Assembly: GCA_022777645.1 (NCBI GenBank)
Contig: JALFFX010000001.1
Span: 1 to 52,427 of the forward strand
DNA length: 52,427 nt
DNA from: Erysipelotrichaceae bacterium
Lineage (GTDB): Bacteria > Bacillota_I > Bacilli_A > RFN20 > CAG-826
Direction of reading: 5' to 3'
A model generated the notes under the pieces. The model saw only the letters and a program-made list of their open reading frames with translations, had not been told where the DNA came from and ran no database searches. A program made the position numbers and the translations under genes. This document shows positions 7,670-14,407 of this stretch, one piece after another. Each line of letters starts with the position of its first letter. Within the stretch, counting starts at the first letter, position 1.

Positions 7670-7701
7670 ATTATATAAATTCTAAGGAATTTTGCTACAA
7701 T
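7670..7701. promoter_or_regulatory. Overlapping divergent promoters (DJ-1 and phosphoesterase)
   Basis: Plus strand: extended -10 TGcTACAAT (7693-7701) for the phosphoesterase. Minus strand: TATAAT (complement of 7670-7675), with TTGTAG (complement of 7695-7700) as a possible -35 at a 19-nt spacing. The minus-strand -35 is the complement of the plus-strand -10, so the two promoters cannot be occupied together. Confidence 0.45.
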
Positions 7702-7727
7702 AATATTAAGATTTAAAGGTGAATTTT

Positions 7728-8714
7728 ATGAAATTAAAGAAAATTTTAACATCCTTTGTGTTTCTATCGAGCTTTTGCTTGTCTTCATGTGGCAGTGTTA
7801 AACATTATAGTGAAACACAATATATGATTGATGTCGATTATGTCAGCGACTTTAAAATATTGCAATTAAGCGATATACATATGGGCTTTGAAGACGATCT
7901 AAATCTTCATTTCTCATTTATGGATTTATCGATAAAAGAAGCCAATCCAAACATGATTGTTGTCACAGGTGATTTATTTACTTTTGCAAATTATGATGTT
8001 GCTAAAAGATTATTTGATTTCTTTGATTCTTATGACATCCCTTGGTCAGTTGTCTTTGGAAATCATGATGAACAAGTTTATTTTTCTCCTTCGACAATGA
8101 ATGATTTGCTGATGAACAAAGCAAAAAATGCTAAATTCATCGATTATATCGATGATGATATTTATGGCAATTCAAATTATTGCATAAATTTAAAACAAGG
8201 AGATAAAACAAAATATCAACTTTATATGATTGATAGCAATCGTTATCAATATAAAGATTATATGGGTTATGATTACATCCGTGATAATCAAATCAAATGG
8301 TATGAAAACATGGTTAATTATTCAAAAAATGAAAACGGTGGAACAGTTGTTCCATCATTAGCCTTCTTCCATATTCCGTTTGAAGAATATAACATTGCTT
8401 ATCAAAAAGCTAAAAATGGTGAAGCCACTTTGGTTTATGGTGATAATCGTGAAAACGTTTCTTCTCCTAAATTCAATAGTGGATTATTTGACAAAATGGT
8501 GGAACTTGGATCGACAAAAGCCACTTTTGTTGGTCATGACCACATCAATAATTCACAAGTGAATTATCAAGGCATTGATTTAGTTTATGGTGTTCATTCT
8601 ACAAATCGTGTCTATTATGACAATGATAGAATTGGCGCATTATCAATTACGCTTCATGATGATTTAACATACACAATTGATAGATATTATCATACATATG
8701 AGGAGCTTAAATAA
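7728..8714 (+). CDS. Lipoprotein metallophosphoesterase (calcineurin-like)
   Basis: A 328-residue phosphoesterase anchored outside the membrane. Residues 1-24 form a lipoprotein signal: KLKK, a hydrophobic core, and lipobox LSSC with the lipidated Cys near residue 22. The metallophosphoesterase motifs follow: LSDIHMG, VTGDLF, FGNHDE, and GHDH in the C-terminal part, supplying the two-metal site. Start 7728 is chosen over a GTG at 7719 because AAAGG lies immediately upstream and the signal peptide begins cleanly. Substrate unknown; surface phosphoesterases of this type act on nucleotides, phospholipids or teichoic-acid-like polymers. It is followed after one base by a membrane protein gene. 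Confidence 0.88.
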   Translation: MKLKKILTSFVFLSSFCLSSCGSVKHYSETQYMIDVDYVSDFKILQLSDIHMGFEDDLNLHFSFMDLSIKEANPNMIVVTGDLFTFANYDVAKRLFDFFDSYDIPWSVVFGNHDEQVYFSPSTMNDLLMNKAKNAKFIDYIDDDIYGNSNYCINLKQGDKTKYQLYMIDSNRYQYKDYMGYDYIRDNQIKWYENMVNYSKNENGGTVVPSLAFFHIPFEEYNIAYQKAKNGEATLVYGDNRENVSSPKFNSGLFDKMVELGSTKATFVGHDHINNSQVNYQGIDLVYGVHSTNRVYYDNDRIGALSITLHDDLTYTIDRYYHTYEELK

Positions 8715-8715
8715 T

Positions 8716-9606
8716 ATGAAACATTTATCAGTTTTTAAGATTTGTGCAACTATTGTTGCAATATCATTTGCTTCTCTTTTTGTCTTTTTTGCAACTAATA
8801 TGGTGCTTACAAATGTTGTTAATTATGCATCATCATTAAATTTCCCATTTATTTTCGCGTGCTTCCCTCATCTTTTCCTCGCTATAGAAATGGTTATTTT
8901 TGCTTTTTATAAATATCGTTATAACAGATTAGATGAAGAATATAAAAATCATCATATCTTCTCATATTCACTTCAATTTATCATCATTTCATCACTAGCT
9001 ATTGTTTTTACAATATTAAGTGGCACAATCGCATACAACAACTTCTTAATTGATAATCCATATCCATATGTTTTAATCATCTCGCTTGTTGTTCATTTGA
9101 TTATTATTTTCTTTTCATCTCTTTCTCTTGTGGCAACTCTTAAGAACAAAGATGATTTCAAGAAAAAAGAATATAAAACGAGCTATATATTCAAAACTGC
9201 AGGTTTAGGAATATTGCTATTTTTCGCTTTTAATCGCCTTGGTGCATTTATAAATGCCTTCTTTTACATGGAATATCATTATTTCTTCTTTACGATATTA
9301 TTCTATTTATCTCTTTGCGTCCCACTTGCCTGTTTAGTCTTAATGCAACTAAATAACAAGATGTCTAAGAAATTTAAAATCATTTCTTGGTCCATATTGT
9401 TAGCTTTTTCATTAATAACTGGTCTTTATACATTGATAACTGGAATTAATGATCCATTATTGGTGTCGCTTGTTTCCGCCTCAATGCCAATCGAAAGATT
9501 AGCGACCTTACCAATTGACGCGATTTTGCTTTATGGCGTTAATTTCATTATTCCAATTGTGTATCTATTAATCTCGATAATCAAGCAAGAAAAAAAGGAA
9601 CTTTAG
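8716..9606 (+). CDS. Polytopic membrane protein of unknown function
   Basis: A 296-residue protein with about eight hydrophobic segments separated by short charged loops. ATG 8716 lies one base after the phosphoesterase stop and is preceded by GAGGAG (8699-8704), which decides the start against upstream alternatives. Its coupling to a surface phosphoesterase suggests an envelope role. No motif is recognised. The stop codon (9604-9606) overlaps the stop of the convergent antiporter gene (complement of 9603-9605) within a shared terminator. Confidence 0.75.
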   Translation: MKHLSVFKICATIVAISFASLFVFFATNMVLTNVVNYASSLNFPFIFACFPHLFLAIEMVIFAFYKYRYNRLDEEYKNHHIFSYSLQFIIISSLAIVFTILSGTIAYNNFLIDNPYPYVLIISLVVHLIIIFFSSLSLVATLKNKDDFKKKEYKTSYIFKTAGLGILLFFAFNRLGAFINAFFYMEYHYFFFTILFYLSLCVPLACLVLMQLNNKMSKKFKIISWSILLAFSLITGLYTLITGINDPLLVSLVSASMPIERLATLPIDAILLYGVNFIIPIVYLLISIIKQEKKEL

Positions 9607-9616
9607 TTCCTTTTTA
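9591..9616. terminator. Bidirectional terminator overlapping both stop codons
   Basis: AAAAAGGAAC (9592-9601) pairs with GTTCCTTTTT (9606-9615) over a 4-base loop. The A and T ends give a poly-U tract in either direction. The loop holds the two overlapping stop codons. Confidence 0.85.
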
Positions 9617-10931
9617 TTTCGCCTGCTTTTGTTAAGACAAGTTTTGTAATTACTGGTCCAATTAGTTCATAGATAAGTGTTGACGTTAGAATGATTGCAA
9701 GAATCATTGAGCCATAATTCACTAATTGTTGACCAGCTTCGGTTTGTCCTAGTGCGATCAAGTCTTGCCCTTCTTTTGTCAGCGTTGTTGTTGCAGATGT
9801 GGCTAAACCTATGGCGACACCCGCTTGTGGGATTAAAGCAAAGCCAAGATATGTTCGAACATTTTTGTCACATTTTGTAATCGTTGTCGAAGAGAAAGCG
9901 CCAAGCCATTTTCCGATTACCCTAAAGATTAGATATACAAGAGCAATCGCAATAATTATTACTGCATTTTTTGAAGCAAATATACTTAAATCTAATGATG
10001 CGCCACTTATTACGAAAAATAGCATAAATATTGGTGGAGTAATTAAGTCTATTCGTTCGAATGTCATGTCGCTTTGTTTACCGAAATTGATTAAAGTTGC
10101 TCCGCAAATCATTGTGGATAAAAGTCCTGAAGTCGAGAAATTAACACCTTCTGGTAAGAATGTTGACCAAGGAAGAGTGCTAACTCCAACACATATAAAA
10201 ATAGCGATTATACACATTATCATTCTATTTGCTCTTGAAGCAAAGAAACGGAAGCAAAAAGAAATGATAAGACCGCATATTAATCCGATCACTATTGAAG
10301 CTAAAATTGAAAGCAAAGGCCAGACAGCAAGGGATAAGAAATTAGGTGTTGTTCCTTTAGCCATTGCTTTAGCAATGGAAAATAATACTTCAAAGACGAT
10401 TAACGCAACAGCATCATCGAATGCGACGACTGGCAGAAGAGTGCTTACAACTGGTCCTTTAGCTTTATATTGTTTAATGACCATAAGAGTTGCTGCTGGT
10501 GCAGTCGCACAACTTATCGCCCCTAAAGTTAATATGATTTCGACAGGAATATCAGAAATAAATATTTTCGTTAAAAATAGTCCTAATATTACAAAAATTG
10601 ATGCGCCAAGAGCTTCAAAAACTGTGATTAAAACTATTTTACTTCCGACCGCTTTTAATGATGAAAACTTAAATGAAGCACCGATTGAAAAGGCGATAAA
10701 GCCAAGAGCAACGTTGCTAATATAACTCATGACTTGATCATCGTAAATCAATGAATTTAATGGATTACCATTAAAAGATAAAGAAGAAAACGCTAAACCT
10801 AAAACATATGGGCCAATAAGAATACCGGCAATAAGATAGCCAGTAACATTTGGCAGATGGATCAATTTCATCAATCTAGTCGACGCTAAACCTATTAGCA
10901 TCGCAATTGCTAAAACTAATAATTGAATCAT
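9603..10931 (-). CDS. CPA2-family cation:proton antiporter
   Basis: A 442-residue membrane protein with 12-13 helices, of the KefB/NapA/GerN type. The conserved N-terminal helix LPNVTGYLIAGILIGP (about residues 27-42) is diagnostic. The ion-binding helix carries a double Asp, VVAFDDAVAL, which in this family marks electrogenic Na+/H+ exchange rather than the QD pair of Kef potassium systems. It ends after the transport domain with no RCK/TrkA nucleotide-binding domain. It lies two bases downstream of a small PII-like gene, which may supply the missing regulation. Likely role: sodium and pH homeostasis. Confidence 0.9.
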   Translation of the reverse strand: MIQLLVLAIAMLIGLASTRLMKLIHLPNVTGYLIAGILIGPYVLGLAFSSLSFNGNPLNSLIYDDQVMSYISNVALGFIAFSIGASFKFSSLKAVGSKIVLITVFEALGASIFVILGLFLTKIFISDIPVEIILTLGAISCATAPAATLMVIKQYKAKGPVVSTLLPVVAFDDAVALIVFEVLFSIAKAMAKGTTPNFLSLAVWPLLSILASIVIGLICGLIISFCFRFFASRANRMIMCIIAIFICVGVSTLPWSTFLPEGVNFSTSGLLSTMICGATLINFGKQSDMTFERIDLITPPIFMLFFVISGASLDLSIFASKNAVIIIAIALVYLIFRVIGKWLGAFSSTTITKCDKNVRTYLGFALIPQAGVAIGLATSATTTLTKEGQDLIALGQTEAGQQLVNYGSMILAIILTSTLIYELIGPVITKLVLTKAGEIKRN

Positions 10932-10933
10932 GA

Positions 10934-11275
10934 TTAAAATGAACCTTCGTATCTTTCTACTGGAAGAACAAACATCCCGCCACGCACTTTACTGAAGCGT
11001 TCAGTTTCTTCTCTAATAATTGCTGTCGCTGAATCAATTTCTTCTTCCTCTAATAAGGCATAAAAGGTTGTATTTTCTTCAAAATTGACTTTTTCAAGAT
11101 TTGAAAGATGGCGAAGGGAAATGAAATTGATATCGCTATCTTCAAGTTCATTCATGAAATGTTTTAAGCTTGTTGAAGCAAGAACTGTTCCATTGATATT
11201 GTTTTCGGCTAATTTATTGACGACGTTTTTTGTATATTGATTTGTTTCGAATACCGCAAATAATAAATGTTTCAT
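10934..11275 (-). CDS. PII-like small regulatory protein next to the antiporter
   Basis: A 113-residue soluble protein. Its ends resemble the PII-like fold: a first strand HLLFAVFETNQYTKNVV with a following helix, a middle strand FYALLEEEEIDSATAII, and a final strand GGMFVLPVERYEGSF. The last closely matches the C-terminal strand of the cyclic-di-AMP receptor family (PstA/DarA). The region where PstA has its long loop is short. It is translated from a clear GAGGA site and is two bases upstream of the antiporter. I infer that it binds a nucleotide and controls the antiporter; neither the ligand nor the interaction is shown by sequence. Confidence 0.6.
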   Translation of the reverse strand: MKHLLFAVFETNQYTKNVVNKLAENNINGTVLASTSLKHFMNELEDSDINFISLRHLSNLEKVNFEENTTFYALLEEEEIDSATAIIREETERFSKVRGGMFVLPVERYEGSF

Positions 11276-11295
11276 TTTTATTTTCCTCGCAAAAA

Positions 11296-11324
11296 ATTAT
11301 ATACCTCTAGTTTTGTTTTGTTCA
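11296..11324 (-). promoter_or_regulatory. Promoter of the PII-like/antiporter operon
   Basis: On the minus strand, TATAAT (complement of 11296-11301) with TGAACA (complement of 11319-11324) at a 17-nt spacing. It sits between the clpB terminator and the PII-like gene, so the operon is separate from clpB. Confidence 0.45.
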
Positions 11325-11339
11325 TCTTTTTTATTAAAA

Positions 11340-11374
11340 AAGAAAAAAGCGAATGATTTTGTTTTCATTCGCTT
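11340..11374 (-). terminator. Terminator of clpB
   Basis: On the minus strand, AAGCGAATGA (complement of 11365-11374) pairs with TCATTCGCTT (complement of 11347-11356), followed by a T-rich tract (A-rich on plus at 11340-11348). It lies seven bases past the clpB stop. Confidence 0.88.
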
Positions 11375-11380
11375 GTGGTT

Positions 11381-13492
11381 TTATTGCCTAATAAAGATTT
11401 TATCTTTATAGTCAACTATGTATTTATGTTTTGTGTCAACACTTCCTGAGATGATTGCTCTCGCTATTACAGTTTCGATTTCACTTTGAATATAACGTTT
11501 TATTGGACGAGCACCGAATTCAAATGAATAAGACTCATCAATAATATGTTTTTTAAGTTCATTGGTGAATTCGAATGAATAATAGTTTTCTTTCAAGCGG
11601 TTGTTAAGAATGTTAAGCATTTTATCAACAATCTTATATTGAACATCTCTTGAAAGAGGATTGAAATAGACGATTTCATCAATCCTGTTAAGGAATTCAG
11701 GCTTGAATGTTTGATGGAGTAACTCATCGACTTCATTTCTTTTATCATTTAACAACAAATCACTTCCAAGATTACTTGTCATGATGATAATTGTGTTTTT
11801 AAAGTCAATCAATCGGCCTTGTGAATCGGTAATATGGCCATCATCAAGAATTTGGAGAAGCAAATTGAATACTTCTGGATGAGCTTTTTCGATTTCATCG
11901 AACAAGACGATTGAATATGGATTTCTCCTAACTTTTTCAGTTAATTGTCCACCCTCTTCATAACCTACATATCCTGGTGGCGCTCCAATAAGACGCGATG
12001 TGGAATATTTTTCCATATATTCAGACATATCAATTCTGATCATATGGTTTTCTGAATCAAACAATGCTTCTGCAAGAGCGCGAGCAACTTCGGTTTTACC
12101 AACTCCTGTTGGGCCAAGGAATAAGAATGAACCAATCGGTTTGTTTTGATCCTTGATTCCTGCTCTTTGTCTTAATATTGCGTCGCTTATTAGTTCAATA
12201 GCTTCATCTTGACCGATGACTCTTTTTCCTAATATTTCCTTTAAATGGAGAACTTTCTCTTTATCTCCTTGAGATATTTTACTGACTGGAATATTAGTGA
12301 GTTTTGATACAATCTTGGCAATTTCTTCTTCTGTGACTACTTCTGAAAGAATTCTTCCGTCTTTTTGATTGTTTTCAATTTCTTGAAGTTGTTTTTCTAG
12401 TTCAGGTATCTTTTTATATTTGATGAGACTAGCTTTTTCATAATCGCCAGAAGTAAATGCGTTATCAAGATCAAATTTCGCCTTGTCAATGTCGGTTTTC
12501 AAAGATTTTGCTTTAGCAATTTCTTCTTTTTCTTTATTCCAACGTTTATTCATCTCTTCTTGTTCATTTTTAAGCTTGCTGATGCTTTCAATGATATTTT
12601 CTAAACGTTTTTTGCTCGAATCATCGCTTTCTTTTTCAAGGGCGACTTTTTCGATTTCTAATTGTTTGATTTTTCGATTGAGTTCATCAAGTTCAGTTGG
12701 TGTAGATTCAATCTCAACACGAATTGAAGCACAAGCTTCATCGATTAAGTCGATAGCTTTATCTGGCAAAAAGCGATTGGTGATATAGCGATTTGATAAA
12801 GTTGCAGCAGCTACAATTGCGTTATCGGTTATTTTAACGCCATGGTGAGATTCAAATTTATCTTTTAAACCTCTTAATATTGAAATAGTGTCTTCAACAG
12901 TTGGTTCACCAATCATAATTGGTTGAAAACGACGTTCCAACGCGCGATCTTTTTCAATATACATGCGATATTCATTTAATGTTGTTGCTCCGATGCAATC
13001 GATTTCGCCACGTGCAAGCATCGGTTTTAACATATTAGATGCATCAAGTGCTCCATCGGTTTTACCTGCTCCAACAATAAGATGAATTTCATCGATGAAT
13101 AAAATGATTTTTCCATCGCTTTCTTTGATTTTATTTAAAACGGCTTTTAGTCTTTCTTCGAACTCGCCACGATATTTTGCACCAGCAACAAGGGCGCCCA
13201 TATCAAGTTCATAAATTGTTTTATTTCTTAAAGAAAATGGCACATCGTCTTTGACGATACGTTGAGCAAGACCTTCGATAATTGCGGTTTTACCAACACC
13301 CGGTTCGCCAAGTAAGATGACATTATTTTTAGTTTTTCGAGCTAAAACTTCGATGATTTTTCTTATTTCATCGTCACGACCAATAACAGGATCGATTTTG
13401 CCATCTCTGCATTGCTTTGTGACATCACGTCCAAATTTCTCTAAGATGTTTTCGTCTTTTGAATAATCTTCCATTCCGTTCATATTGTTCAT
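11381..13492 (-). CDS. clpB: ClpB-type disaggregase lacking the N-terminal domain
   Basis: A 703-residue AAA+ unfoldase that, with DnaK, rescues aggregated proteins. The first ATPase domain has Walker [10 protein letters not shown] (about residues 62-70) and Walker [10 protein letters not shown] coiled-coil middle domain of about 120 residues follows (about 265-390), beginning [17 protein letters not shown], which marks ClpB rather than ClpC/ClpE. The second ATPase domain has GPTGVGKTE and [15 protein letters not shown]. Full-length ClpB is about 860 residues; here the N-terminal substrate domain is missing and only about 30 residues precede the first ATPase module. AAAGGAGGT sits eight bases before the first ATG, so this short form is the encoded one. 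Two CIRCE operators lie upstream. Confidence 0.93.
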   Translation of the reverse strand: MNNMNGMEDYSKDENILEKFGRDVTKQCRDGKIDPVIGRDDEIRKIIEVLARKTKNNVILLGEPGVGKTAIIEGLAQRIVKDDVPFSLRNKTIYELDMGALVAGAKYRGEFEERLKAVLNKIKESDGKIILFIDEIHLIVGAGKTDGALDASNMLKPMLARGEIDCIGATTLNEYRMYIEKDRALERRFQPIMIGEPTVEDTISILRGLKDKFESHHGVKITDNAIVAAATLSNRYITNRFLPDKAIDLIDEACASIRVEIESTPTELDELNRKIKQLEIEKVALEKESDDSSKKRLENIIESISKLKNEQEEMNKRWNKEKEEIAKAKSLKTDIDKAKFDLDNAFTSGDYEKASLIKYKKIPELEKQLQEIENNQKDGRILSEVVTEEEIAKIVSKLTNIPVSKISQGDKEKVLHLKEILGKRVIGQDEAIELISDAILRQRAGIKDQNKPIGSFLFLGPTGVGKTEVARALAEALFDSENHMIRIDMSEYMEKYSTSRLIGAPPGYVGYEEGGQLTEKVRRNPYSIVLFDEIEKAHPEVFNLLLQILDDGHITDSQGRLIDFKNTIIIMTSNLGSDLLLNDKRNEVDELLHQTFKPEFLNRIDEIVYFNPLSRDVQYKIVDKMLNILNNRLKENYYSFEFTNELKKHIIDESYSFEFGARPIKRYIQSEIETVIARAIISGSVDTKHKYIVDYKDKIFIRQ

Positions 13493-13507
13493 AATGTTTT
13501 ACCTCCT

Positions 13508-13534
13508 TTGGCACTCCTTATCTTCGAGTGCTAA
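13508..13534 (-). promoter_or_regulatory. CIRCE operator, proximal, of clpB
   Basis: On the minus strand TTAGCACTC-N9-GAGTGCCAA: the HrcA binding site, one base from the perfect repeat. It lies downstream of the -10 and overlaps the predicted transcription start, ending next to the ribosome site. Confidence 0.93.
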
Positions 13535-13538
13535 TTGT

Positions 13539-13566
13539 ATTATATGACAAAATTGGCACTCGTCAA
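13539..13566 (-). promoter_or_regulatory. SigA promoter of clpB, between and inside two CIRCE sites
   Basis: On the minus strand, TTGACG (complement of 13561-13566), a 16-nt spacer, then TATAAT (complement of 13539-13544). The -35 falls in the spacer and first arm base of the distal CIRCE, and transcription starts inside the proximal CIRCE. Confidence 0.8.
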
Positions 13567-13579
13567 GAGCGAGTGCTAA
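13553..13579 (-). promoter_or_regulatory. CIRCE operator, distal, of clpB
   Basis: On the minus strand TTAGCACTC-N9-GAGTGCCAA, a second near-perfect HrcA site 45 bases upstream of the proximal one. It covers the -35 box. Confidence 0.93.
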
Positions 13580-13593
13580 AAATTTTAATGCAT

Positions 13594-13617
13594 AAAAAAA
13601 TAAGACTTATAGTCTTA
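13594..13617 (-). terminator. Terminator of the DtxR-family gene
   Basis: On the minus strand TAAGACT and AGTCTTA pair over a 3-base loop (13601-13617), followed by a T run (A run 13594-13600 on plus). It separates the regulator from the clpB promoter. Confidence 0.75.
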
Positions 13618-13631
13618 AATTTTTAATTAAT

Positions 13632-14006
13632 TTATTTTTTTAACGAATTTTCAATTGCAACAAGCGTTTCTTTTGATATTACATGCTCAATCAAGCAACA
13701 ATCTTTTTCGGCAATTTCTTTATCAACACCTAATTGAATTAAGAAATCGCGTATTGTTGTATGGATGTGATAAACCTTTTTTGCAATATTTCTACCTTTT
13801 TCTGTCAATTTAATATCGCCATAAGGTTCTTTTTCAATATAATTGTCCTTTAAAAGTTCACTCATCGCTTTTGTAACAGCAGGCTTACTAACCCCGATCA
13901 TATGCGATATAGCAACGCTTTTAATTGGTTTATTATCTTTTTCTAGCATGTAAATTGCTTCAAGATAATCTTCGATAGATTGTGATAATTGACTGTGTTT
14001 AATCAT
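13632..14006 (-). CDS. DtxR/MntR-family metal-dependent repressor (iron type)
   Basis: A 124-residue repressor with an N-terminal winged helix (residues 1-65, recognition helix VSKPAVTKAMSEL) and a dimerisation/metal domain. The metal-site block reads EKDCCLIEH, whose Cys three residues before Glu-His follows DtxR/IdeR rather than MntR, which has Glu there. DYLEAIY near residue 13 gives the N-terminal ligands. The C-terminal SH3-like domain is absent, as in MntR. It is divergent from feoA-feoB across 134 bases holding two copies of a repeat that is a likely operator, so it probably represses iron uptake. No Shine-Dalgarno precedes its ATG. Confidence 0.85.
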   Translation of the reverse strand: MIKHSQLSQSIEDYLEAIYMLEKDNKPIKSVAISHMIGVSKPAVTKAMSELLKDNYIEKEPYGDIKLTEKGRNIAKKVYHIHTTIRDFLIQLGVDKEIAEKDCCLIEHVISKETLVAIENSLKK

Positions 14007-14051
14007 ATATTGATATATTAATTATTTTAATTAAAAATAGCAAGATACATA

Positions 14052-14070
14052 AAAAGTTAAATTAGGTTAA
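14052..14070 (+). promoter_or_regulatory. feo operator-like repeat, copy 1
   Basis: AAAAGTTAAATTAGGTTAA, 18 of 19 bases identical to copy 2 at 14117. It lies upstream of the feo -35 box and 46 bases upstream of the divergent DtxR-type gene. Confidence 0.6.
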
Positions 14071-14078
14071 TTTTCTTA

Positions 14079-14106
14079 TTGACTTTTATATTGCATCGTT
14101 TATTAT
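14079..14106 (+). promoter_or_regulatory. Promoter of feoA-feoB
   Basis: TTGACT at 14079-14084 and TATTAT at 14101-14106, spacing 16. It is flanked by the two repeat copies at 14052 and 14117. Confidence 0.55.
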
Positions 14107-14116
14107 AAATAACGTG

Positions 14117-14135
14117 AAAAGTTAAATGAGGTTAA
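14117..14135 (+). promoter_or_regulatory. feo operator-like repeat, copy 2
   Basis: AAAAGTTAAATGAGGTTAA, with GTTAA-N6-TTAAC dyad symmetry (14121-14136). It covers the predicted transcription start and includes the GAGG ribosome site of feoA, so a bound repressor would block initiation. Confidence 0.6.
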
Positions 14136-14140
14136 CATTT

Positions 14141-14404
14141 ATGAAGAAGTCAAGGATTTTGAAAAGTGGTGAAGAAGGTCATCTCTCCGATTTAAGAAGA
14201 GGACAAAAATGCGTTGTATTAGATTTTCATAATGATAATGCAGTGCTCAGAAGAAGACTTTTAGACATGGGAATCACCAAAGGTGTGGAAATTGAAATCA
14301 AAAAAATTGCACCTTTAGGCGATCCAATTGATATCATGCTTCGCGGTTATGAATTATGCATTCGCAAAAGCGACATGAAAAGTATAGATGTGAGGGTTAT
14401 TTAA
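14141..14404 (+). CDS. feoA: FeoA ferrous-iron transport accessory protein
   Basis: An 87-residue SH3-like cytosolic protein required with FeoB for Fe2+ uptake. The core carries the family features LSDLRRGQKCVVLDF, RRRLLDMGITKG and RGYELCIRKSD. Start 14141 is preferred to an in-frame ATG at 14126 because the latter lies within the operator repeat; GAGG at 14128-14131 is nine bases before 14141. It has about ten extra N-terminal residues compared with a minimal FeoA. feoB begins three bases after its stop. Confidence 0.92.
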   Translation: MKKSRILKSGEEGHLSDLRRGQKCVVLDFHNDNAVLRRRLLDMGITKGVEIEIKKIAPLGDPIDIMLRGYELCIRKSDMKSIDVRVI

Positions 14405-14407
14405 TTT

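Noticed and set aside
9799-10725. A 308-codon plus-strand frame opposite the antiporter gene
   Set aside because: Shadow of the minus-strand antiporter, whose hydrophobic helices and DD motif are unmistakable; the opposite frame has no motif or ribosome site.
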